A DNA stretch of 64,000 bases. It comes from DATBLY01 sp963705545 (lineage in GTDB: Bacteria; Actinomycetota; UBA4738; HRBIN12). The DNA lies in NCBI GenBank assembly GCA_963705545.1, contig CAVPJX010000001.1, forward strand, positions 1,426,001 through 1,490,000. The letters run 5' to 3'. The notes beneath the pieces are model-generated. The model did no database searches. It worked only from the letters and a program-made list of their open reading frames with translations, and had not been told where the DNA came from. Below are positions 9,142-16,254 of this stretch, in pieces (the stretch's first letter is position 1; every line of letters begins with the position of its first letter). The position numbers and the translations under genes were made by a program.

Positions 9142-9166
9142 GAAGCGCGCCGTCCGGAGATACGCT
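9138..9166 (+). promoter_or_regulatory. Probable clpP promoter (TTGCGA-N17-TACGCT)
   Basis: A -35-like TTGCGA (9138-9143) and a -10-like TACGCT (9161-9166) are separated by 17 bp and point toward clpP. Transcription would start near 9173. Operator 1 overlaps the -35 and operator 2 lies just past the start, so a bound repressor would block this promoter. Confidence 0.45.
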
Positions 9167-9175
9167 GCCTCCATC

Positions 9176-9191
9176 GCAATCGCTTGGTTGC
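9176..9191. promoter_or_regulatory. Inverted repeat, probable ArsR operator 2
   Basis: GCAATC-GCTT-GGTTGC repeats the operator 1 pattern with one mismatch in the left arm and the same 4-bp spacing, centred exactly 50 bp downstream. It lies between the likely clpP transcription start and its ribosome binding site (aggagg at 9211-9216). Confidence 0.55.
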
Positions 9192-9223
9192 GACGAGCTC
9201 ACGATACCCGAGGAGGTCACGGC

Positions 9224-9895
9224 GTGACAGCGCTCCGGAACCAGCTCGTCCCCACCGTGGTGGAGCCCAGCGACCGCGGCGAGCGGGCGTTCGACATCTA
9301 CTCGCGGATGCTGCGCGAGCGCGTGGTCTTCCTGGGGAGCCCGATCGACGACGCGGTCGGCAACCTCATCGTCGCGCAGCTGCTCTTCCTCGATGCCGAG
9401 GACCCCGGCAAGGACATCGCGCTCTACATCAACTCGCCCGGCGGGGCGACGACGGACCTGTTCGCGATCTACGACACGATGCAGCACCTGATCTCGGCGG
9501 TCGCGACCTACTGCCTCGGCCAGGCCGCGTCCGCCGCTGCGGTGCTGCTCGCCGCCGGCGCACCGGGCAGGCGGTACGCCCTCCCGAACTCGCGGGTGCT
9601 CCTGCACCAGCCGCACGGCGGGATGGAGGGCCGGTCGACGGATCTGGAGATCCACGCCCGGGAGGCCGTGCGCCAGCGACGGCGGATGGAGGAGATCGTC
9701 GCCGAGCACACGGGGCAGCCGCTCGAGCGAGTGACGGCCGACCTGGACCGGGACTTCATCCTCACGGCGGAGGAAGCGAAGACCTACGGCGTCGTGGACG
9801 AGGTGGTCACGCGCAAACAGCTCGTCGCCGTCCGCGGGAACAGGGCCGAGGCGCCCGCGCCGGAGCGGGCCGAACGACGTACGGTTGGGCTGTGA
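9224..9895 (+). CDS. clpP: ATP-dependent Clp protease proteolytic subunit
   Basis: This 223-residue ClpP has the full catalytic triad: S103 (GQAASAAA), H128 (SRVLLHQPHGG) and D177 (DLDRDF). The oxyanion region SPGG is at 71-74. It should form the barrel that degrades proteins delivered by ClpX or ClpC. The GTG start at 9224 is preceded by a strong ribosome binding site (aggagg, 7 bp away). Its stop overlaps the GTG of the next small gene. There is no clpX or second clpP nearby, which is unusual because actinobacterial clpP genes often come as clpP1-clpP2-clpX; this copy may be an extra ClpP. Confidence 0.95.
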   Translation: MTALRNQLVPTVVEPSDRGERAFDIYSRMLRERVVFLGSPIDDAVGNLIVAQLLFLDAEDPGKDIALYINSPGGATTDLFAIYDTMQHLISAVATYCLGQAASAAAVLLAAGAPGRRYALPNSRVLLHQPHGGMEGRSTDLEIHAREAVRQRRRMEEIVAEHTGQPLERVTADLDRDFILTAEEAKTYGVVDEVVTRKQLVAVRGNRAEAPAPERAERRTVGL

Positions 9896-10152
9896 GCTGG
9901 CATGAGCGGCAACAGGAACGAAGGGTCGTGGTCGCGGAGGTGCGCAGCGCCTCCGACGCCGACTTCCTGAAGCTCACGCTCGCCGTCCACGGGATCGACG
10001 CGCTCGTGTCGGCGCCGTCGGTCTTCCCTTCCGTCGACTTCGTCCAGGGCCTCACGGTCAGCGTCCGCGCTTCGGATGAGGAGGCCGCGCGGGGGATCGT
10101 TCGGAGCCTGTCGCTCGCGACGGATGGACCCGGAGAGCCTCCGGACGACTAG
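9892..10152 (+). CDS. Small DUF2007-like protein coupled to clpP
   Basis: This 86-residue soluble protein has the pattern VAEVRSASDADFLKLTLAVHGIDALV, an alternating strand-helix start, then a hydrophobic strand (GLTVSVRASDEEAARGI). This is like the DUF2007 'putative signal transducing' group, small ferredoxin-like folds of unknown function. Its GTG start overlaps the clpP stop (GTGA, 9892-9895), so it is translated with clpP. A role in ClpP regulation is possible but unproven. Confidence 0.6.
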   Translation: MSWHERQQERRVVVAEVRSASDADFLKLTLAVHGIDALVSAPSVFPSVDFVQGLTVSVRASDEEAARGIVRSLSLATDGPGEPPDD

Positions 10153-10174
10153 CCGCGTCGCGTCGACGCGGGCA

Positions 10175-10798
10175 CTACCGGACCGCTTGCCGCAGGACCG
10201 TCCGCAGGCGCTCGGGCGCGGACCGACGGGGGTCGCCCAGGTAGAGCTCGTGATGCCTTCCCACGGGCCGGAGCCCCGCCGCGTCGATCGCGTCGTGGAG
10301 CCGCTCGATCGTCGGGCGCTCCTGCGCGTACGGCCCGACGTGCAGCACCTGCGCCGATCGACCCTCGTCGAGGTCCTCCACCCGCAAGCTCGTCGCGAGC
10401 TTCCGATCGACCCGGTGACGCGCGACGGCGAGCTGCAGGTCGACCTCCTCGTCCGTCGCTTCGGGCGGCAGCGCGATCATCAGCGTCCAGCGCCACGTCT
10501 CACGTCCGCCGCCGAGGATCTGCGCCAGATCCGTGACGCCGTCGGTGGTCCACCAGAGCCCCTCGAGCGGGCCGACCTTCCCTTCGATGCCCCGCGCCTT
10601 CAGCGCGAACCGTAGTCCGTAGGCGCTGGCGTACAGGCCGGGCATCCGCGCCTCGAACGCCTCAGGGACGGGAGGGCCTTCACCGTCGATCATGACGAAC
10701 CGGTGGGTAGGGACGTCCAGGAACCGGACCACGCCCTTCGTCGCCTTCAGCTCGTCCTGACGATCGGTGGGTCGTTCGAACACGGTCTCGGTCCTCAT
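10175..10798 (-). CDS. GyrI-like small-molecule binding domain protein
   Basis: This 207-residue protein resembles the GyrI-like family in its order of elements: FLDVPTHRFVMIDGEGPP near residue 28, a GLRFALKARG helix, a WWTTDG strand, WRWTLMIALPP, and a late HHELYLGDPRR segment that ends the domain. This family binds small hydrophobic ligands and includes proteins that hydrolyse or sequester xenobiotics. No DNA-binding domain is attached, so it is a free-standing ligand-binding protein. The ATG at 10798 is preceded by an A/G-rich stretch suitable as a ribosome binding site. Confidence 0.82.
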   Translation of the reverse strand: MRTETVFERPTDRQDELKATKGVVRFLDVPTHRFVMIDGEGPPVPEAFEARMPGLYASAYGLRFALKARGIEGKVGPLEGLWWTTDGVTDLAQILGGGRETWRWTLMIALPPEATDEEVDLQLAVARHRVDRKLATSLRVEDLDEGRSAQVLHVGPYAQERPTIERLHDAIDAAGLRPVGRHHELYLGDPRRSAPERLRTVLRQAVR

Positions 10799-10936
10799 CG
10801 AGCCCACCTCCCGATGCCAGGTTCTCGCTCCCAGCTTCGCGGTGGACCGGGCGAGGGTCCCGTCCGAGATAGGCCTCCTGGCGTCGCCTTGCCACCGCGG
10901 TCCCGTGTGGCGCATCCTCTCTCGACCACCTGACCC

Positions 10937-10957
10937 TCCGGCGGGGATCCCGCCGGA
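10937..10957. other. Hairpin upstream of small membrane protein gene
   Basis: TCCGGCGGG and CCCGCCGGA form a perfect 9-bp stem around a 3-base loop, 26 bp before the ATG of the small membrane protein and 8-9 bp before a G-rich stretch leading to its ribosome binding site. There is no T-run, so it is more likely a leader structure or operator than a terminator. Confidence 0.4.
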
Positions 10958-10983
10958 CGAGGGCGGGTGGAAAGGGAGGAACG

Positions 10984-11166
10984 ATGTTCAAGGCACTCCT
11001 GGCGGCGTTCGCGATCTTCCTGATCGCGACGTTCCCCGCCACGTGGTTGTTGATGCTCTTCCTGGGCAACGTCGGCCTGGGACTCTCGTACTGGGGCACC
11101 CTGCCGCTCGGCGTGATCGTGTCGCTGATCCTCGCAGGGTCGTCGGCCCGCAGCGCCTACGCGTAG
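10984..11166 (+). CDS. Small two-helix membrane protein
   Basis: This 60-residue protein is almost wholly hydrophobic with two predicted transmembrane helices (residues about 4-28 and 38-52) and a short polar end. A ribosome binding site (gggagga) lies 5 bp before the ATG, which supports it as a real gene. I do not recognise a family. It is followed 12 bp later by the dipeptidase gene and may be co-transcribed with it. Confidence 0.6.
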   Translation: MFKALLAAFAIFLIATFPATWLLMLFLGNVGLGLSYWGTLPLGVIVSLILAGSSARSAYA

Positions 11167-11178
11167 CGCGTCGGCACG

Positions 11179-12330
11179 GTGACGACGGACGACCGGGCGG
11201 ACCTCACCGGCCTCCTCCGCGATGCGCCGTTGATCGACGGCCACAACGATCTCCTGTGGGCCCTCCGCGAGCTGGCGGGCCGGCGGGGGGACGGCGGGTC
11301 CGTCCCCGATCTCGAAGCGCCGACCCCGGAGCTGCAGACCGACCTCCCCCGGCTCGCGGCCGGGGGCGTCGGGGCGCAGTTCTGGTCGGTCTACGTGCCC
11401 TCCCACCTGCCGCCGGTCGACGCCGTCACGCAGACGCTCGAGCAGTTCGACGCGTTCTTCGCGTTGCTGAGCCGCCATCCCGGCCGCCTCGAGCAGGCCC
11501 GGACCGCGGACGACGTGGAACGGATCTCCCGCGAGGGACGGATCGCGTCGATGATCGGGGTGGAGGGCGGCCACCAGATCGGTGGCTCCCTCGGCGTGCT
11601 GCGGATCCTCGCACGGCTCGGAGCCGGGTACCTGACCCTCACGCACAACGATGACACGTCTTGGGCGGACTCGGCCACGGGCGAGCATCCGCACGGGGGC
11701 CTCACCGCGTTCGGGGAGGAGGTGGTCCTCGAGCTCAACCGCCTGGGCGTCCTCGTCGATCTCTCCCACGTCTCCGACGACGTGATGCGCCAGGCGATCG
11801 AGGTGAGCGAGGCACCGGTGATCTTCTCGCACTCCTCGGCCCGAGCGTTGTGCGACGTGACGCGGAACGTGCCCGACGACGTGATCGAGTTGGTCGGGCG
11901 CACCGGCGGCGTGATCATGGTGACGTTCGTGCCGACGTTCGTGGCGCCGGAGGGCGCGGAGGCGAACCGGCGGCAGCTCGCGGAAGCCGATCGCATCAAG
12001 CGCGAGCACGCGGACGACCCTGAAGCGCTCCGCGACGCGATGGCCGTCTGGTGGGAGGGGCTCGAGGAGGTGCCCGCGACGGTCGGGCAGGTCGCCGACC
12101 ACGTGGATCACGTCCGCGCGATCGCGGGCGTCGACCACATCGGGATCGGGGGCGACTACGACGGCGCCGGCGCCATGCCCGAGGGGCTCGAGGACGTCTC
12201 GGGGTACCCGGCGCTCTTCACGGAGCTCGTCGCCCGCGGCTACACGGACGACGAGCTCCGGGGGATCGCCGGCCGGAACACGCTCCGGGTGATGCGGGAG
12301 GCCCAGCGAGTCTCCGCGCAGCGCGCATGA
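11179..12330 (+). CDS. Membrane dipeptidase (peptidase family M19)
   Basis: This 383-residue metallopeptidase has the M19 zinc ligands: DGHNDLLW near residue 20 (His and Asp), the bridging Glu in GVEGGHQIGG, a His in FSHSSARAL, and the DHIGIGGDYDG segment near residue 320. Family members hydrolyse dipeptides, including D-amino-acid and beta-lactam-like substrates. Length matches the family. No signal peptide is present, so it is probably cytoplasmic. The start is GTG at 11179. Confidence 0.95.
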   Translation: MTTDDRADLTGLLRDAPLIDGHNDLLWALRELAGRRGDGGSVPDLEAPTPELQTDLPRLAAGGVGAQFWSVYVPSHLPPVDAVTQTLEQFDAFFALLSRHPGRLEQARTADDVERISREGRIASMIGVEGGHQIGGSLGVLRILARLGAGYLTLTHNDDTSWADSATGEHPHGGLTAFGEEVVLELNRLGVLVDLSHVSDDVMRQAIEVSEAPVIFSHSSARALCDVTRNVPDDVIELVGRTGGVIMVTFVPTFVAPEGAEANRRQLAEADRIKREHADDPEALRDAMAVWWEGLEEVPATVGQVADHVDHVRAIAGVDHIGIGGDYDGAGAMPEGLEDVSGYPALFTELVARGYTDDELRGIAGRNTLRVMREAQRVSAQRA

Positions 12331-12355
12331 CCGGCCGGCGATCCCCCGGGTTCGA

Positions 12356-13072
12356 TCAGACGGGCGTGGCCGATGCCTCGTTCGAGAGCGCGCCCTCGCC
12401 TTCGGCGTTCAAGGCTCGCACCTCGTAGTAGTAGGTCGTCCCGCCGACCACGGCGAAGTCGGCATAAGTCGTGCCGGGCGGCACCGTGGCGAGCAGGGCC
12501 TCTTGCCCGCTCGCGGTCGCCCGAAGGATCTCGTACCCGCTGATGGACGAACCGCCGTCCGCCGGGACGGTCCACGAGAGGGTCACGACCAACGACCCCG
12601 CGATCGCCGTAAGCGCGGGCGCGGCCGGCACGGCCGTCGCCCCGACGGTCACCGCGAAGCCCTGAGCGCGCTTCGCGCGCTTATGCGTCGCGTCGCCGGC
12701 GAAGACCACCCTCATCACGTGGCCGCCCTCGGCCGCGACGTAGCTGACGGTGGCCCGCCCGTCGGACCCGGATGCGAGCGTCATCACCTCGGTCCCGTCG
12801 ACACGGATCGACAGTAGGGCGCCGGGGAACGGGACCCACTCGTGGTTCGAACGCGTCCGCACCAGGATCGAACCCACGACCGGCGAGCCCGGCGGCACGT
12901 TGTGATCCAGCAGCTTGAAGGTGATCTTCGTCACCGGCACGGGTTTCGCGGCGGCGCTGGTCGCGAGCATCCCGACGCACAGGAGCAGGCCCAGGACCAG
13001 CGCGACCACCCTGAGCGGGAGACGGAGGTTCTTGTCGAGGACGTCCACGTCGTCGAGGAGGTTCTTGTCCAT
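12356..13072 (-). CDS. Secreted or membrane-anchored protein with Ig-like and fibronectin type III domains
   Basis: This 238-residue protein starts with a polar segment and a hydrophobic helix (about 20-42, ending TSAAAKP), which reads as a signal or anchor. An Ig-like beta domain follows (about 50-135, VPFPGALLSIRVDG, with a GRATVSYVAAEGGH strand), then a fibronectin type III domain (about 142-237; LSWTVPADGGSSISGYEI, TYYYEVRALNAEGEG). It is the last gene of a sigma / anti-sigma operon and starts 3 bp after the corrected anti-sigma stop. It is likely the extracytoplasmic output or partner of that switch. Confidence 0.8.
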   Translation of the reverse strand: MDKNLLDDVDVLDKNLRLPLRVVALVLGLLLCVGMLATSAAAKPVPVTKITFKLLDHNVPPGSPVVGSILVRTRSNHEWVPFPGALLSIRVDGTEVMTLASGSDGRATVSYVAAEGGHVMRVVFAGDATHKRAKRAQGFAVTVGATAVPAAPALTAIAGSLVVTLSWTVPADGGSSISGYEILRATASGQEALLATVPPGTTYADFAVVGGTTYYYEVRALNAEGEGALSNEASATPV

Positions 13073-13075
13073 GCG

Positions 13076-13875
13076 CTAGCTCCTTCCTCGGGGCTCGTCG
13101 GACTGGCCGTGTGGCCCGTCGGACTGGCCGTGTGGCCGTCGGACTGGCCGTGGGGCTGGTCCGACTGGCCGTGTGGCTCGTCGGACTGGCCGTGTGGCTC
13201 GTCGGACTGGCCGTGTGGCTCGTCGGACTGGCCGTGGGGCTGGTCCGACTGGCCGTGGGGCTGGTCCGACTGGCCGTGGGGCTGGTCCGACTGGCCGTGT
13301 GGCTCGTCCGACTGGCCGTGTGGCTCGTCGGACTGGCCGTGTGGCTCGTCGGACTGGCCGTGGGGGTCGTCGGAGCGGCCGGGCGCATCGGCGGATCCCG
13401 TCGTCGTAGGAGCCGACCCGTCCGATGCGTCGCGGGCATCCGGATCCGACCCGACCCCATCGCCCGGACGCGGAACCTCGATGCCGATCTTCGCCAGCAG
13501 GTCGTGAGCCACCCGCTGCGCCGGCGAGGGGAGTTCCCCGGCGACGGCGAGACCCCCGGTCCCGACCAGCATCGCCCCGACCAAGACAGCCACGAGCCGG
13601 ACGCGTGTGCCCCGCGGACCAGCCGTCGCCGCGGTGGTCGCGGGGGGGGCAACCACCGCGGCGCTCAGCGCGTCGGCCATCGCGGCGACGGTTTCCCGCT
13701 CGCGAGCGGGGTCCACGAACGCGGGTCGCGCGGCCGCCCGGAGGAGTGCCGCGACCTCCGCATACCCGGCGGGGGCGTCGTCGGGCTCAACGCGCCCGGC
13801 GAGGAGCCGGTCGGCGGTGTCCCGATCGAGGGTGAGGTTCCGCATCTCACCCAATGGATCGCGCGACACGGTCAT
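13076..13875 (-). CDS. Anti-sigma-factor-like membrane protein with a 13-fold heptapeptide repeat (frame slip inside repeat)
   Basis: The N-terminal 90 residues are a soluble domain that would sit in the cytoplasm, followed by one membrane helix (about 92-112, VAVLVGAMLVGTGGLAVAGEL) and an outside part. The outside part has an acidic linker and then a 7-residue repeat, GQSDEPH or GQSDQPH. Position directly after an ECF sigma gene (4-bp overlap) supports an anti-sigma role. As written, the frame leaves the repeat wrongly because unit 2 (13118-13137) is 20 bp instead of 21 and runs on to 12931. Restoring one base gives a stop at 13076-13078, 3 bp before the next gene, and a 266-residue protein. 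Confidence 0.72.
13097..13368 (-). repeat. 13 tandem copies of a 21-bp repeat
   Basis: The consensus on the + strand is gtcggactggccgtgtggctc, with G/C and tgg/ggg variants. There are twelve 21-bp units and one 20-bp unit (13118-13137), with a partial degenerate copy after 13368. In the gene it encodes GQSD(E/Q)PH heptads. Near-identity between units suggests recent expansion by slippage or unequal crossing over. Confidence 0.92.
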
Positions 13876-14426
13876 CGCGTTACGGCCTCCGGGGCGACGT
13901 TCCGCGCGAGGGTGCGCAGCGCTCGCAGCTGCAGCGCCCGAACCGCACCCGGACGCTTGCCGACGATCCGGGCGACGTCGGCCACGGACAGGTCGGCGAC
14001 GATCCGGAGGAGCACGACGTCGGCCTGATCGCCCGGCAGGGTGGCGATCCGGGCGATGGCCCGCTCGGTCTCGAGCGCGGTGAGGGCCTCCTCCTCGACG
14101 TCCCCGCCCTGGCGCTCGCCGCCGACCAGCTCCTGGGGAACGGGGGTCCTCCCCCGAACGGCCGCCCTTCGGTGCAGATCCAGCAGCCGACGTCTCGCGA
14201 TCGTGAACACCCAGGCTCGGAACCCCGCCTCGTCACCTCGGAACCGCTCCAGGCCGCGTGCCACGTCGAGCCAGACGTCCGAGGCCAGGTCCTCAGCCTC
14301 CCGCGGTTCGCGCGCCGACAGGTAGCGGAGGACCTTGGGGTGGAGATCGCGGTACAGCGTGGCGATCGCCCACTCACCGCCGGCCTGCGCGGCAGCGAGG
14401 ACGCCCTCGAAGCCTTCGATCGTCAT
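13872..14426 (-). CDS. ECF-type RNA polymerase sigma factor
   Basis: This 184-residue protein has only sigma regions 2 and 4. Region 2 is at about residues 20-95 (EAEDLASDVWLDVARGLERF, then AWVFTIARRRLLDLHRR); region 4 is at about 125-180 (LPGDQADVVLLRIVADLSV, VADVARIVGKRPGAVRAL). This is the standard extracytoplasmic-function layout. It overlaps the putative anti-sigma gene by 4 bp, so the pair is co-translated and the sigma factor is probably held inactive at the membrane. A palindrome lies 25 bp upstream. Confidence 0.92.
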   Translation of the reverse strand: MTIEGFEGVLAAAQAGGEWAIATLYRDLHPKVLRYLSAREPREAEDLASDVWLDVARGLERFRGDEAGFRAWVFTIARRRLLDLHRRAAVRGRTPVPQELVGGERQGGDVEEEALTALETERAIARIATLPGDQADVVLLRIVADLSVADVARIVGKRPGAVRALQLRALRTLARNVAPEAVTR

Positions 14427-14451
14427 GGTCCCCGGCGCTCCTCGCCCGATC

Positions 14452-14466
14452 GTGACGACGCGTCAC
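14452..14466. promoter_or_regulatory. 15-bp palindrome upstream of the ECF sigma gene
   Basis: GTGACG-ACG-CGTCAC is a perfect 6-bp inverted repeat with a 3-bp spacer in the 80-bp gap between the sigma gene and the end of the amidohydrolase gene. TGTGACG resembles -35 elements of some actinobacterial ECF promoters, so it may be part of an autoregulated promoter or an operator. Function is inferred. Confidence 0.4.
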
Positions 14467-14506
14467 ATGAGCAGCTTCGGCGGGCCTTCGGGGGGGCCTT
14501 GAGACC

Positions 14507-15670
14507 CTAGGCGGAGACCGCGACCGGGCGGACGGGCGGCGGGGTGTTCCGGCTCTTCGTGAACCGGACGACCCCGTCGATCGCGGCCACCGCCACCGCC
14601 GGCGTGTCGCCGATGCTCAGCGCGCCGAGCGCGTCGGCGGCCTGCGAGCCGAGCGGCGCGTCGACCACCAGCAGGTCCGCCTCCCGCCCGGGCGCGATCA
14701 CGCCCGTGCCGAGCCGATGCAGGGCCGCCACGTTCCCCGTCGCGGCCGCGACGGCGAGCGCCGGGTCGAGATCCGCCAGGGAGGCGATCCACGACATCGT
14801 CCGGAGCATCCCGAGCGGCTGCGCCCCCGAACCGGCCGGGCTGTCGGTGCCGATCACGAGCCGATGCCACTCGTGCCGGCGATCGACCAGTGCGGCGACG
14901 TCCGCGGCGGCCTTCACGTTGCCGTTGTGGACGATCTCGACCCGCGCGTCGGTCTCGTCGAGGATCCGCTCGACGTGGTCGATCGGGAGGGCCGTCGGAC
15001 CGCCGTTCACGTGGCCGGCGACGTCCGGCCGGACCGTCACGACGAAGTCCGCGCCGACGATCCCGCTCCCGGGGATCGACGCACCGCCCGTGTGGACCAT
15101 CACGCGCATGCCGTTCGCGTGCGCCCACCGTGTCATCTCCGCGGCGGTCTCGGGGTCCTTCACGCCCGAGATCCCGATCTCCCCGACGAGCTCGACGCCG
15201 GCCGCGGCCATCTCGCCGAAGTCCGCCTCGGTCAGGCCCGGCTCCAGCAGCACGGCGCCGGCGTGCACCTTGACGCCCGACGGACGCAGGTTCGCGAACG
15301 ATCGTGCGGCCAAGATCGCGAGCGCCTTCACGCCCGCAGGGTCGGTGGGACGACCGGGGATGTGCGGCTCGCCCGCCGAGATCATCGTGGTCGTCCCGCC
15401 GTGCAGGTACGAGTCGATGAAGTCCAGTTGGAGCTGCCGGGGGGTGAAGTCGCCGATCGCCGGGTGCGTGTGGTCGTCGCAGAACCCGGGCATCGCGGTC
15501 GCCCCGGCCGCGTCCACGATCGTGGCGATGCCGTCCGCGTCGAGGCCGGCCTCGTCGCCCACGGCGACGATCGTTCCATCGCGAACGACGATCGCGTCCC
15601 CCTCGACGGTCGACGCGTCGACATCGCCCGTCACGATCACGCCGAGGTTGCGGATCAGGAGGTCGCCCAT
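14507..15670 (-). CDS. Cyclic amidohydrolase, enamidase-like (6-oxotetrahydronicotinate ring opening)
   Basis: This 387-residue amidohydrolase-superfamily enzyme has the metal motif HTHP near residue 68, a lysine candidate in SGVKVHAGAV, further histidines in MVHTGG, GHVNGG and EIVHNG, and the catalytic Asp in IGTDSPAGSG. The ring of motifs matches the imidazolonepropionase/enamidase branch. Enamidase hydrolyses 1,4,5,6-tetrahydro-6-oxonicotinate to 2-formylglutarate. Here it is the last gene of an operon that also encodes a 6-hydroxynicotinate reductase homologue, which makes exactly that substrate. It starts 2 bp after the AA_synth stop. The assignment depends on context and is not proven. 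Confidence 0.72.
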   Translation of the reverse strand: MGDLLIRNLGVIVTGDVDASTVEGDAIVVRDGTIVAVGDEAGLDADGIATIVDAAGATAMPGFCDDHTHPAIGDFTPRQLQLDFIDSYLHGGTTTMISAGEPHIPGRPTDPAGVKALAILAARSFANLRPSGVKVHAGAVLLEPGLTEADFGEMAAAGVELVGEIGISGVKDPETAAEMTRWAHANGMRVMVHTGGASIPGSGIVGADFVVTVRPDVAGHVNGGPTALPIDHVERILDETDARVEIVHNGNVKAAADVAALVDRRHEWHRLVIGTDSPAGSGAQPLGMLRTMSWIASLADLDPALAVAAATGNVAALHRLGTGVIAPGREADLLVVDAPLGSQAADALGALSIGDTPAVAVAAIDGVVRFTKSRNTPPPVRPVAVSA

Positions 15671-15672
15671 GT

Positions 15673-16254
15673 TCAGCGCAGGCCGTCCTCGCCGATGGCT
15701 TCGGCCACCTGGAGACCGCCCACGCGCGGAAGCGGGCGGCCGCCGTCGGTGATCGCGACCGCGATCACCAGCTCGTCGGCCGCGGGCGCATCGGCGATGT
15801 GGAGCTCGACGGCATCGAAGTGGCTCCGGACGAACGCGGCGTCCTTGTAGTGGAGCGGGATGTCGAGCGTCGCGCCTGGGCCGCCGCGCTTCTTCGCCGA
15901 CGGGATGATGGCCGTGCCGCCGCCAACCGCGGCACGCAGCGGTGCCCCGAACTCCGGATGGAGCATCGCGGCGACATGCTCGAGCTCGCCCGCGGTCCCC
16001 ACGATGCCGCCTTTGCCGTAGCTGTGGACCGGCTTGCCGCCGAGCTGGGCGACCGAGACCGCGCCCAGCATCTCCGAGAGCTCGACGCTCGCACCGACGA
16101 GCTCGCTCAGGTCCTCGACGTAGCGTCCGGCGAAGGGGTTGCGCAGCACCGCGGCCGCGATCACCCGGCGGATCGGCGGGTCCACGGCCTGTCCCGCCTC
16201 GAGCCGGATCTCCTCGAACGTCGTGACGATCTTGCGGATGTCCGTGGGTCTCAC
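15673..16254 (-). CDS. AA_synth (PF06684-like) family protein
   Basis: This 193-residue protein reads IRKIVTTFEEIRLEAG at the start, then AAAVLRNPFAGRYVEDLSEL, a central SYGKGGIVGTAGELEH segment, and a C-terminal AVGGGTAIIPSAKKRGGPG stretch. This is the pattern of the 'amino acid synthesis' family, whose real activity is not established. The gene overlaps the UPF0280 gene by 4 bp (GTGA) and the amidohydrolase follows 2 bp later. Its strict coupling to reductase and hydrolase genes suggests a direct role in the same catabolic path, perhaps a further ring or lactam step. Confidence 0.8.
   Translation of the reverse strand: MRPTDIRKIVTTFEEIRLEAGQAVDPPIRRVIAAAVLRNPFAGRYVEDLSELVGASVELSEMLGAVSVAQLGGKPVHSYGKGGIVGTAGELEHVAAMLHPEFGAPLRAAVGGGTAIIPSAKKRGGPGATLDIPLHYKDAAFVRSHFDAVELHIADAPAADELVIAVAITDGGRPLPRVGGLQVAEAIGEDGLR

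Noticed and set aside
13097..13368. CRISPR-like array
   Set aside because: The 21-bp units are contiguous with no spacers and encode an in-frame heptapeptide; no cas genes are near.
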